A DNA stretch of 64,000 nucleotides, from positions 62,001 to 126,000 of the forward strand of contig CAJTOI010000002.1 in NCBI GenBank assembly GCA_910577925.1, written 5' to 3'. The position numbers were made by a program, and so were the translations under genes. Under the pieces are notes generated by a model. It did not search any database. It was not told where the DNA came from and saw only the letters and a list, made by a program, of their open reading frames with translations. Below, piece by piece: positions 42,171-50,340 of this stretch. Positions within the stretch are counted from its first letter, which is position 1; each line of letters opens with the position of its first letter. This DNA is from an uncultured Roseburia sp. Its GTDB lineage: Bacteria > Bacillota > Clostridia > Lachnospirales > Lachnospiraceae.

Positions 42171-43589
42171 ATGCTGATACGATTATTCCTTTTTAGCCTG
42201 TTATATCTCGGATGCACCCTCTTTTTGTACCGCCGTTGTGTGCGTTCCGGTATGCCGTCCGAAAAATGCTTTTATCTGGAGCTGTGCATTCTTTTTCTGT
42301 CCGTTTACCTGTCTCTCTATCTCTCCGTGCTGACCCCGAACGGCGATTCCGTTTATCTGATCACCGTTCTGAAAAATCTGACCGAAAAACCGTTGTTCGG
42401 CTTTTATGACCGCCTCGGCATCACCTACCCGCCGCTGTTTAATTATCTCTATTTCTTTCTCGGAAAACTGATTGAACTGCTCGGCATCCCGTTTGACTGG
42501 AAATACCGTTCTTTTATTTTTTGTGTGAAGCTCCCGGGCATCTTATGCCTTTTTCTGATGGCATTTCTCGTCTGGTCGGAGGCGAAAAAGCACCTGCCGG
42601 AAAACGAACGTGTCCTGCCGCTTTTTCTCACCCTGTTAAATCCGGGCTATCTGCTTGTCTCCTGCTATATCTGTCAGGTGGACGCCCTCTACGCCTTTTT
42701 TGTCCTGCTCACACTCTGCCTGATTGTCAACAGGTGTCTGAAAGCGGCTTACTTTTCATTTGCCGCCGGCATTCTGTTCAAATTTCAGGCCGTGTTTATC
42801 GCTCCTGTGCTTTTATTTGCAATCATCGATCAGATACTGCTGCACGATTTTTCCCGGAAACGTTTTTTCTCCCACTTGTTTACCGGCCTGGCTGCAATCG
42901 GCTGTATGCTCCTCAGCTATCTGCCCTTTATCTGTGAGTTTCGTACCGGGACGTTCAACCAAAACGGCTTTGCGCACAATCTCGCGTCCTCTGTGAGCGG
43001 TTACGGCAGAGCCTCCACAAACGCCTATAATTTCTGGACGCTGATTGGCCTTAATCTAAAACGCGACACCAAAATGCTCGGCCCGCTCTCCTGCAGTGGC
43101 TGGGGATATCTTTCTATCGTCCTGCTGGTCGTCCTGTGCGCCTGCTTCTTTCTGAAAGCGGCCGGAATCCGTTTTCCGTCTCCGCAAAAAAAAGAACCGT
43201 GCGGAAATCCACACGCAAACGTACCGCGCGGGAATCCTCGCATGCCCAGACCGCTTTCTTCGGACCTTTATCCGCTGCTTGCCGCTTTCCTCGTTGCCGG
43301 AGTCTTCTGCTTTTCGGTCCGAATGATGTCCCGCTATCTCTATCCCGCTATTGTCCTGCTGATTTATGCCTGCATATTAAGACCAACAAAAAAACGACTG
43401 CTCTGTACAGTCGCTTTTTCACTCGCCTTCTTTTGCAATGTCTGGTGCGATTATATGGTATACCCCTATTCGGCTTATCACAACGGGCTCTTTTTGCCTT
43501 ATATTTTTTCTTTCTATACGGTTCTCTGCTTTCTCGGGCTGACATACACCATCGCAGATGAAATAGTAAGGGACAGGACAGCCGCCTAA
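42171..43589 (+). CDS. GT-C-fold membrane glycosyltransferase-like protein
   Basis: 472 residues with about 10-12 transmembrane helices. The first loop carries LTPNGDSVYLITVL and GITYPPLFNYLYFFLG; an acidic residue in loop 1 and the YPPL segment are typical of GT-C mannosyl- or glucosyltransferases that use polyprenyl-phosphate sugars (ALG/PIG-M/GT39-like). CQVDALYAFFVL (near 167) and LFKFQAVFIAPVL resemble further conserved parts of that group. A basic Pro-rich cytoplasmic loop lies near 345-365. AGGAGG precedes the ATG. It is divergent from the BIG_2 gene and may glycosylate a surface protein or polymer; the acceptor is unknown. Confidence 0.75.
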   Translation: MLIRLFLFSLLYLGCTLFLYRRCVRSGMPSEKCFYLELCILFLSVYLSLYLSVLTPNGDSVYLITVLKNLTEKPLFGFYDRLGITYPPLFNYLYFFLGKLIELLGIPFDWKYRSFIFCVKLPGILCLFLMAFLVWSEAKKHLPENERVLPLFLTLLNPGYLLVSCYICQVDALYAFFVLLTLCLIVNRCLKAAYFSFAAGILFKFQAVFIAPVLLFAIIDQILLHDFSRKRFFSHLFTGLAAIGCMLLSYLPFICEFRTGTFNQNGFAHNLASSVSGYGRASTNAYNFWTLIGLNLKRDTKMLGPLSCSGWGYLSIVLLVVLCACFFLKAAGIRFPSPQKKEPCGNPHANVPRGNPRMPRPLSSDLYPLLAAFLVAGVFCFSVRMMSRYLYPAIVLLIYACILRPTKKRLLCTVAFSLAFFCNVWCDYMVYPYSAYHNGLFLPYIFSFYTVLCFLGLTYTIADEIVRDRTAA

Positions 43590-43981
43590 TCCCCGTACCC
43601 GAACGCTATGATTTTGTCCTTCAAATCGTCAAATAAATACAGCAGTTCCGGCAACTCCCTGCACAGTTTGACGGCACTCTCTTCATTATAATGATGCGAT
43701 TCGTCGTTGCGCAGACGCAGCATGTAAATCCACTTCTGCTGCTCCTCGATCAGGCCTCTCTGAAACGCCGACATCAGTATCACCTTCGGGGAACCTGTCA
43801 TGCTCGAATCCACTCCCTCTTCCGACAAAATACTTTTCATCGCTTTCCATGCCAGTTCAAACGTGATGCAAAACGTATTGACGCAGCCGCTCAGGACGAT
43901 CTTGCTCTGCGAATAATCCGTGACGGCCGCCTCATGCAGCGTGTCAAGGCTCTTAAAATAATTCATTACTTTACGGTTCAT
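43586..43981 (-). CDS. HepT-type HEPN toxin (HI0074 family)
   Basis: 131 residues from the ATG at 43981, which has AGGAG upstream. The all-helical HEPN fold shows SGCVNTFCITFELAWKAMKS and the RNase motif RX4HXY as RNDESHHY (near residue 90). In HepT-MntA systems the HEPN protein cuts RNA and is silenced when MntA adds AMP to a tyrosine of this motif. The older name for this family is nucleotidyltransferase substrate-binding protein. Its start overlaps mntA by 11 bases and its stop overlaps the convergent GT-C stop. Confidence 0.85.
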   Translation of the reverse strand: MNRKVMNYFKSLDTLHEAAVTDYSQSKIVLSGCVNTFCITFELAWKAMKSILSEEGVDSSMTGSPKVILMSAFQRGLIEEQQKWIYMLRLRNDESHHYNEESAVKLCRELPELLYLFDDLKDKIIAFGYGD

Positions 43982-44270
43982 ATGCGCTCTCCTCATACAA
44001 AATCACGCCGTCTCTTGCAATATCCTCTGTCAGCTCCCGGCTCAGTCTGTCCTCAAGGTTGACAACGTCAATATCCAGCAGCGTAAAATCATTATATTTT
44101 AAGTCTGCAAACAGCTCGTCAAAGCATTCCGCTCCGCTCACCGCAAGATCGATATCGCTGACGGCCGTATTATTCCCGGTTGCCCTTGAACCAAACAATA
44201 TGACCTTCTTTGCCCGATGCCGCCTGCATAATTCTATAATCTGCATGCGTTCTGTTTCCGGTAAATCCAT
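43971..44270 (-). CDS. MntA-type nucleotidyltransferase antitoxin (HI0073 family)
   Basis: Minimal nucleotidyltransferase of 99 residues. The active-site motif GSX10DXD is exact: GSRATGNNTAVSDIDLAV (about 27-44), and a third acid is in LLDIDVVNLE. In the characterised type VII modules MntA inactivates HepT by AMPylation. GGAGG precedes the ATG. Gene order mntA-hepT with overlap, and a dedicated promoter, support a functional pair. Confidence 0.87.
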   Translation of the reverse strand: MDLPETERMQIIELCRRHRAKKVILFGSRATGNNTAVSDIDLAVSGAECFDELFADLKYNDFTLLDIDVVNLEDRLSRELTEDIARDGVILYEESAYEP

Positions 44271-44329
44271 GCGCTCCTCCGTTTGTCCTGTTTGCCGCCG
44301 CTAAAAATGCTTCCCTGAACCTTTTGTAA

Positions 44330-44348
44330 GAAACCACTCTGCGGTTTC
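44330..44348. promoter_or_regulatory. Inverted repeat at the mntA-hepT transcription start
   Basis: GAAACC (44330-44335) and GGTTTC (44343-44348) surround a 7-base centre. It begins 7 bases after the -10 box on the minus strand, so it would be at the 5 prime end of the message or act as an autoregulatory operator. Confidence 0.4.
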
Positions 44349-44354
44349 CTATTC

Positions 44355-44383
44355 AGTATAGCGGATTTTATTTGAAATTACAA
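44355..44383 (-). promoter_or_regulatory. Promoter of mntA-hepT
   Basis: Minus-strand TTGTAA (44378-44383) and TATACT (44355-44360), spacer 17 bases. Confidence 0.68.
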
Positions 44384-44556
44384 CGACATTGCCCTTTCCC
44401 GCTCCTAAAATACATTTTTATCGACTACATTTGACTTACATGATATACTTTTATCAAAGATGCCGAAATGAAAGGAATCTCAGAAACTTACATTCGGCTC
44501 CAATATTTTATCAAACAATACCGTCGACTTACATTATAACGATAAAGGATACTATC

Positions 44557-46854
44557 ATGAACGAACTCATATCAGCACTTATCCCGCCAATCATTACAGC
44601 CGTAATATCCGGCATTTTCGCGGTAATCGCCTCTCTCTATCAGGGCGCCGGCACAGAAGCGTTAAAAAAATACGCTTCCCGGCGAAAGGGTGCTCCTCCC
44701 GCCAAAACGACAGGGATCCCGCCGCATAATGCCGGAAAAAAACAAATCACAAAACCTGTCGCCATCATCGCGGGGCTGATATGCACGATATCGCTTGTCT
44801 ACAGCGCAGTCACATATGCCCGGCTGAACAAAACGAGTGCTCTTTCTGCGGACGAGAACGAGGCATATCTCTGGTACTTAGAACAGGTGCAGGACAACGA
44901 ATCCCCGAAACCTGCGCATCTGAACGCCCTCGGGGAATGCTACTTTTACGGGCGGGGGACGGACATCAATTATGACAGCGCCTTTTCTTATTTTCAGGAA
45001 GCGGCGAAAGCCGGGGACAGCAATGCCCGGTACAATCTGGGTGTCTGCTACAGCTACGGGTACGGAACCGACATCGACGACGCAAAAGCGCTGGAATATT
45101 TTGAGCTGGCCGAGGAGGACAACGCGGACGCAATGGCTTATGTGGGATATTATTATTACCGCGGCTGGGGCGGACTCGAAGCCGATACGGAAAAAGCCCT
45201 TGAGCGATACCGTCTGGCACAGAAAGACGGCAGCGTGATATCGCTGGTCTTTCAGGCGCTGTACTATATAAATCAGGAGGATCCGGAAACATATCAGGAA
45301 CAGGCCGTCGCGCTGTGTCAGCAGGCCGTCGATTCCGGCTATGAGAAGGGTTACGGCTTTTTGGGGCTCTGTTATTTTAACAGTTCCCCGGTGGGAGACT
45401 ACGGAAAAGCCTATGATTACTATGAGCGGGGCGCCAAAGCCGGGAGCGATCTTGCCCTTTACGGGCTGGGGCGCTGTTACCAGCGGGGGGATATCGTCGA
45501 TCGAGACGATGCCGCAGCCATAGAATATTACCGACAGGCCGCCGCGCTCGGGAACCGCAATGCCAGTTATTATCTGGGCGAGTACTATTACGACGGCGTC
45601 GGAACAAATCAGGATTATGAAGAAGCGATAAAATACTATACCTTTGCCGCAAGCCGCGGAAGCAGCAATGCGATGAATAAGCTTGGGATCTGTTCCAAGT
45701 ACGGACGCGGATGCGAGAAGGACATACGCGCCGCATTTTCATGGTACGAAAAAGCCGCCGCACTGGATCACAAAAATGCGCAGTGCAATCTTGCCGTTCT
45801 TTACTACGAGGGAGACGGAACCACACAGGATTACGAAAAAGCAGTGGAACTGTTTACTCTGGCAGCGGAAAAGAATTTACCCCGAGCACAGTTTTATCTC
45901 GGCGAATGCTATAAAAACGGATACGGAGTGGAAAAGAGCCTCGACAAAGCACAGGAATATTACGAGCTGGCCGCCGCACAGGATTATACCTCTGCGCAAA
46001 ACAATCTGGGCTGGCTTCTGTACCGGCAGGACAGTTACTCCGAAGCGTTTGATTATTTTCTGAAAGCGGCGCAGGCCGACTCCGCACCTTTCCAGTACGG
46101 TGTCGGGGAATGTTACTACTACGGATATGGCGTGGAACAGAATTACACGCAGGCAAAGCTCTGGTACGAGCTGGCCGCCGCGCACGAACACACAAGTTCT
46201 ATCGTTCAGCTCGGCCATATCGCATTTTACGGCTATTGCGGGGAAAACGATTATGTGGAGGCCGCCCGGTGGTATCAAAAAGCGGCCGATCTCGGAAATG
46301 CGACGGGACAATATTACCTGGCAAAATGCTACCTGGACGGAAACGGAGTGGAACCGGACGCCGCCACCGCGTTATTCTGGTATGAAAAAGCGGCGAATCA
46401 GAACCACTCCGGAGCGCAAAACACTTTGGGCACCCTGTATTATAACGGGCAGGGCACGGCACAGGATTTTGCATCCGCCGCCATGTGGTTTCAAAAAGCC
46501 GCCGAAAATAACAATGCTTACGCACAGTACAATCTCGGATGTTGTTACTATAATGGACAGGGAGCCCCCAAAAACCGGTCGCTGGCCGTGGAATGGTATA
46601 CAAAAGCGGCCGAAAACGGTTGTATTCCCGCACAGCTGACACTTGGGGAATGTTATCTGTACGGGGAGGGGACGGAGGCGGACTACGGACAGGCCGTTCA
46701 TTGGCTCACCTTAGCGGCAGAGCAGAATGATCCCCAGGCACAGCATCTGCTGGGCGATTGTTACGAGAACGGCTGGGGTGTCGGGATTGATATCGAACAG
46801 GCGGAAACCTACCATCAAAAAGTCGCCGAAAACGGGTATAAGAGCGGGACGTGA
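44557..46854 (+). CDS. Large Sel1-repeat membrane protein
   Basis: 765 residues. Two N-terminal hydrophobic segments (IPPIITAVISGIFAVIASLY at about 8-27 and IIAGLICTISLVYSAVTYA near 70) are joined by a basic linker, so the long C-terminal solenoid is probably on one face of the membrane. About 18 Sel1-like units of 36 residues follow, each with the pattern A-x-x-x-L-G-x-C-Y-x-x-G-x-G and A-x-x-W/Y-Y-x-x-A-A. Units such as YNLGCCYYNGQG are near consensus; two or three lack the Gly turn. Sel1 proteins act as adaptors in signalling or secretion. The ATG has AAAGGAT 6 bases upstream. The 286-base region ahead of it holds three CTTACAT repeats but no clear -35/-10 pair. Confidence 0.85.
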   Translation: MNELISALIPPIITAVISGIFAVIASLYQGAGTEALKKYASRRKGAPPAKTTGIPPHNAGKKQITKPVAIIAGLICTISLVYSAVTYARLNKTSALSADENEAYLWYLEQVQDNESPKPAHLNALGECYFYGRGTDINYDSAFSYFQEAAKAGDSNARYNLGVCYSYGYGTDIDDAKALEYFELAEEDNADAMAYVGYYYYRGWGGLEADTEKALERYRLAQKDGSVISLVFQALYYINQEDPETYQEQAVALCQQAVDSGYEKGYGFLGLCYFNSSPVGDYGKAYDYYERGAKAGSDLALYGLGRCYQRGDIVDRDDAAAIEYYRQAAALGNRNASYYLGEYYYDGVGTNQDYEEAIKYYTFAASRGSSNAMNKLGICSKYGRGCEKDIRAAFSWYEKAAALDHKNAQCNLAVLYYEGDGTTQDYEKAVELFTLAAEKNLPRAQFYLGECYKNGYGVEKSLDKAQEYYELAAAQDYTSAQNNLGWLLYRQDSYSEAFDYFLKAAQADSAPFQYGVGECYYYGYGVEQNYTQAKLWYELAAAHEHTSSIVQLGHIAFYGYCGENDYVEAARWYQKAADLGNATGQYYLAKCYLDGNGVEPDAATALFWYEKAANQNHSGAQNTLGTLYYNGQGTAQDFASAAMWFQKAAENNNAYAQYNLGCCYYNGQGAPKNRSLAVEWYTKAAENGCIPAQLTLGECYLYGEGTEADYGQAVHWLTLAAEQNDPQAQHLLGDCYENGWGVGIDIEQAETYHQKVAENGYKSGT

Positions 46855-46868
46855 AAATGTCCCGCTCT
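46841..46868. terminator. Hairpin after the large Sel1 gene
   Basis: AGAGCGGGAC and GTCCCGCTCT form a 10-bp stem with an 8-base loop that contains the TGA stop. The T-run is weak (CATTCTCT). It may serve both this gene and the convergent PASTA-like ORF. Confidence 0.6.
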
Positions 46869-46877
46869 CATTCTCTG

Positions 46878-47951
46878 TCATTCCGTAACGTTCCCTTGTC
46901 CGCTGAGCGTACAGATCCCGATATCCCCTTCCGTCTCCACCGGAAAATACTCGTCAAAATCCCGGAAAACCTGCATGGTACTCCCGTCAAAAATCTCAAA
47001 TTCTGCCAATTCCCCGTCTAATGTCAAAAATCCGTCTTCGTCCGTCACAAACGGAAGACTGCCGAATGAATCCGGTGATGTAACTTCGTCACTGACGACT
47101 GTTACATGAACCTCCGTACCAGAAAGCGCCTCTCCACGTTCGTTTTGCAACTTTACCTTAAAAGCCGCCGAATAGCTTTTTCCGGTTTCTCTGAAAGCGG
47201 TATCGTACTGCAGCGCCTCCTCAGCCCCGGACCCGCCCTTTTCTAATCGAAACGGTTCTTTGGGGATAGACATATCATACCCGTCGCAGCGGGCGGTGTA
47301 ATAATAAACGCCCTCCGGAATATAAGAAAAGGTAATCTGCTCCCTCATGTACGCCGTTTTCTTTTGAACCGTCCTGCCGGTGGCATAATCCACAAGTTCC
47401 GCTTCCACCAAAGCGCCGCTCAAATACTGCGGATTAATCCCCAGTATTTGTTCTTCCGCCCCGTCAGCGGTTATGATTAAACCGGCACTATTTAAAAACA
47501 GCATCATCCTGTCCGTATGATACGACTTCAATTCTGCAATATCAATATCTTTATAATATGCGTTTATATCAAAACTGTCTTCCACACTGACTGAATTTTT
47601 ATTATGACTGTTCTCCCATGTATACTCCAATTTAACGACGATATCTTTCTTCTTTACAAAAGCGCCCGGTTCCGGCTCTATCGCCGTCACTTTGAAGCAC
47701 GGATTATCGGAATCCCCATCCGCTAAATATACGGTCGTTCCCGGAGCGGCCGCTATATTTTCTTCCATGATTTCCAGCCCTGAATGATATAGCTTCTTAC
47801 GGACGTCCCCAAACGCTTCTTTCCCCAGTACAATATCCGGCATATATGTATAGCTTTTATCAATCATATATTTTGCAATAAGAAGTCCCAGCAACAGCAA
47901 ATTCACGGCTACGATGACGCCGATCTTCCATGCGTTCTTCTTTTATCTCAT
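46878..47951 (-). pseudogene. PASTA-like membrane protein with a stop at codon 3
   Basis: From the ATG at 47951 (AGAGG upstream) the reading is M-R-stop, then continues in the same frame as KKNAWKIGVIVAVNLLLLGL, a basic N-terminus and membrane helix. The outer part has YMPDIVLGKEAFGDVRKKLY and AIEPEPGAFVKKKDIVVKLE, which resemble a PASTA domain (pseudo-repeat with P-x-x-G near its end). Two further beta-rich domains follow, with VEAELVDYATGRTVQKK and AAFKVKLQNERGEALSG. Full length would be 357 residues. An internal GTG at 47906 leaves a 342-residue frame but lacks a ribosome binding site and half of the membrane segment's flank. Probably recently inactivated; sequencing error is possible. Confidence 0.65.
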
Positions 47952-48026
47952 GTTTACCTCTATGCACACACGCTTTTGGTGCATTTCAAGTTTGTGCTCA
48001 CAATTTAAGTATAGGGATTGAATATC

Positions 48027-48065
48027 TCAATCCCCATATCCATCTTCTGCAAAAGTGATTTTCAT
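48027..48065 (-). pseudogene. YoeB-type toxin remnant
   Basis: The ATG at 48065, three bases after the antitoxin stop, reads MKITFAEDGYGD and then a TGA. MKITF-x-x-D-x-W/Y-x-D is the start of YoeB/Txe mRNA interferases (normally about 85 residues). What follows in frame has no similarity to the rest of YoeB, so most of the gene is gone. Confidence 0.6.
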
Positions 48066-48068
48066 AAA

Positions 48069-48232
48069 CTAATCCTCCATTGTCAGAAGTTCATCCAAAG
48101 TTTTCGTAACCACCTATCCGTTTTTAATTTGCTCGTCTGCTCTATTTAATTTTGCCAAGTACTCCGCATTCTCTTTTGCTTTTGCTAATTCGTTATATTC
48201 GCCCTTACATCCATCTGTTTTGTCGCAATCAT
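48069..48232 (-). pseudogene. YefM/Phd-type antitoxin remnant
   Basis: The ATG at 48232, with GGAGG 6 bases upstream, reads MIATKQMDVRANI, the usual YefM start. The frame then changes and continues as EYNELAKAKENAEYLAKLNR and ADEQIKNG, a TAG (48114-48116), and VVTKTLDELLTMED before the final stop. About 30 residues between ANI and EYNEL are missing. The junction sequence GAATATAA would be present in both flanking segments, so deletion between short repeats is likely. Upstream, GTAC occurs at 48244, 48256 and 48268, exactly 12 bases apart, like the phased palindromes YefM binds in its own operator. Confidence 0.75.
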
Positions 48233-48300
48233 ATCGCGCCTCCGTACTTAAAACCGTACTTTTTATTGTACTTATATTATAAGTTGCTATTATGCACCAG

Positions 48301-48898
48301 TCAATAGAAACCAAACATCGCATAATTGGCAGACGACTCATAATCATGCGCGCCGATCATAAATGAGGCATACGCCACAATCACCGCATCAATATCATGA
48401 CTGTCAATATATTCCCTGAGGCTTCCGTCGTATTCTCTCAATACCAGCGTCCGAACTTCCGAAACTCCCAGCGCCAGATACGGAACCGTCACCTGCTCAT
48501 AGGAATCCCCCAGGCCAAGCACTTTCTTCCCCCCCTGATTCTGATGATTGACAATCACACTTTTGTTTACCCCCCCCCGGCATATACGAATCGTCCAGGC
48601 CGGTGAAAGAAGGCTTCCAGCTTCTCTCCCTGTTCCCCCAGCTATGCATTTTCATAATGCGTGACCGCAAAACGGTTGTCCTCATACAGCGAGAGGTCCA
48701 TCTCATATCCGTACTGCGCATTCAGCTCCGCCGCAATGACCTCCGCCGCGATTTTTCCGGCCGACACCGTCCAGTGATGGTCCGTCTTATAAAAAAGCTC
48801 AAATAACGGTACGCATTTCCGGCAACAGAGCCGACCAGCACGACCGCCAACAGCAGACCTGTCACTATTTTTTGTTCCAACCGCATTCCCTCGCCCAT
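48301..48898 (-). pseudogene. DHHW-family (AlgJ-like SGNH) O-acetylation protein, degraded
   Basis: Start at 48898 (AGGAGG upstream) gives a membrane anchor VTGLLLAVVLVGSVAGNAYR, joined directly to SFFYKTDHHWTVSAGKIAA, which holds the DHHW motif. In intact relatives about 150 residues separate these, so an internal deletion is inferred. The frame then meets TAG (probably once TGG) after HYENA, an extra T near 48612, and a run of nine G (complement of 48570-48578) where eight would restore frame. The C-terminal KKVLGLGDSYEQVTVPYLAL with the SGNH-like GDS segment runs to 48301. These proteins transfer acetyl groups to exopolysaccharide together with an MBOAT partner. Confidence 0.8.
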
Positions 48899-48907
48899 AG
48901 GATCCTC

Positions 48908-49301
48908 CTAAAAATTTCCATACAAAAACGGATTGTTCTTCCCCTTGTCTTCACCCGCGAACCGCCCATCGGTATATAAATATAATCTCGAAACCATGCC
49001 CCGAGTGTCATATGCCATCTGCGCCAAAACTCGCTCACCGAACTGGTCATATACGGATAATGAAAATTGTCCGGGCAGGAGATTCCGCACATTTTCCCGA
49101 TTCAAGAAACGGCCTGTCTGCAAAATGAAGCAGGCCATTCACATTTACCCCGATTCCCACGCCAAACAGCAGAACATATTCCTGCGAACCGCACGCGTAA
49201 AAGAACAGGCTCAGCAACAGAAGTGCAGCATTTTTCCACTTCGGCTGCAGCGCAGCCGCGATCAGTGCAGCCGATAAAAATAAAATATCTGTCAGGTACA
49301 T
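48908..49301 (-). pseudogene. MBOAT O-acyltransferase (AlgI/DltB-like), degraded
   Basis: The ATG at 49301 (AAAGGAG upstream) starts helices KNAALLLLSLFFYACGSQEY and VLLFGVGIGVNVNGLL. The frame then breaks into PDNFHYPYMTSSVSEFWRRW and GAWFRDYIYIPMGGSRV, the MBOAT core, and breaks again before the C-terminal NNPFLYGNF. Only about 390 bp remain of a gene normally near 1.4 kb, and the segment with the essential His of GxWHG is gone. The DHHW gene starts 10 bases later, the standard MBOAT-DHHW order for polysaccharide O-acetylation. Confidence 0.82.
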
Positions 49302-49358
49302 TTTTGCTCCTTTTTTATTCCAGTGGTTCTAATAAATCTTCAGCTGCCCGGAAAAGTT

Positions 49359-50325
49359 TTATTCCCTCATGCGCTTCTTGATGTAAACCTGTTTCCCGCT
49401 ATAAAGTATCCATGCAAAAATAATTGTCATGACGGCAGTTACGATTGGTTTAATCCACAAAAAACAGTGTCCTCTGTTACTAAAATATACTTACTAAAAA
49501 CACTAATCCCCCCACACACAACATGAAAGATATATATTAAGTGACAAGTTATCTCCGATAAATGCTATCGTTTTATTAATTGCTTTCTTCGGATACTTTA
49601 CGCCAATCAAAAACAGGGAAAGCGAATACAAAAGCACGCCTACACAGGAAAAGTTGACGGCCGTATCATACACAATCGGGATAAGCGCTGTCATACATCC
49701 TGCAGCCACGCTTATCATTAATACGATGTCCGCTATTTCCACTGCCTCCCTTTCAAAGACATGCACGACATATCCGAGCAAAAACCACGGCAACGCTCTC
49801 GATACAAAATTTGTTTTCCAGAACCATTCCAGATTATTCGTTTCACAAATAACAGTCAGGGTCAGCTGAAATAGAAATAAAATAGGAATTCCTTTCAAAA
49901 GTATTTTTTCCCCTGATTGCAAAGTACCACAGAATATAGGTTTCTGCCATCGCAATCAAATACCAGAGTGGTATCGCAAAATCTATATCGCAGAAGACAA
50001 CATACTTTATCAATGCTTTTAACGTATAATTTGCCTTTAGCCACCCTGCCCAAGTGCCGTTTCGTACTTGCGATATTATGTTATATGCAAAAAACCATGC
50101 ATAGCCATACATAAATATTTTTAATATCTTTATCAACCGCTTCCCTATAACCGTATCCGTGCACCCTAACGCATAGTAACCTGTAATCATAAAAAATACC
50201 GGAACCGCAAATTGCGCCATTTTACTGATAATCTCTCCTGTCAGTCCAGGAAATGTAATATGTATAAATACAACCCCGGTGCTTCCAAGTCCTTTTAAAA
50301 AATTCAGGCATTGATTTCTATCCAT
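49359..50325 (-). pseudogene. Acyltransferase family 3 membrane protein, frameshifted
   Basis: Near full length (about 320 residues if repaired) but broken at three or more points. The N-terminus MDRNQCLNFLKGLGSTGVVF with VFIHITFPG and FAVPVFFMITGYYAL is typical of OafA/acyltransferase-3 proteins. At about 49910 the frame shifts in an A6 run (A5 restores IRGKILLKGIPILF). A second shift near 49525 interrupts NLSLNIYL-FHVV, and a third near 49455 precedes WIKPIVTAVMTIIFAWILYS and the C-terminal KKRMRE. It would have O-acylated a sugar of the polymer made by this operon. It starts 15 bases after the gene upstream. Confidence 0.82.
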
Positions 50326-50340
50326 TTTCCCTCTCCAATA

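Noticed and set aside
48114..48347. A 77-codon minus-strand frame read as an independent protein
   Set aside because: Only its last part has protein character, and that part is the tail of the broken YefM antitoxin. The beginning crosses the operator in the wrong frame.
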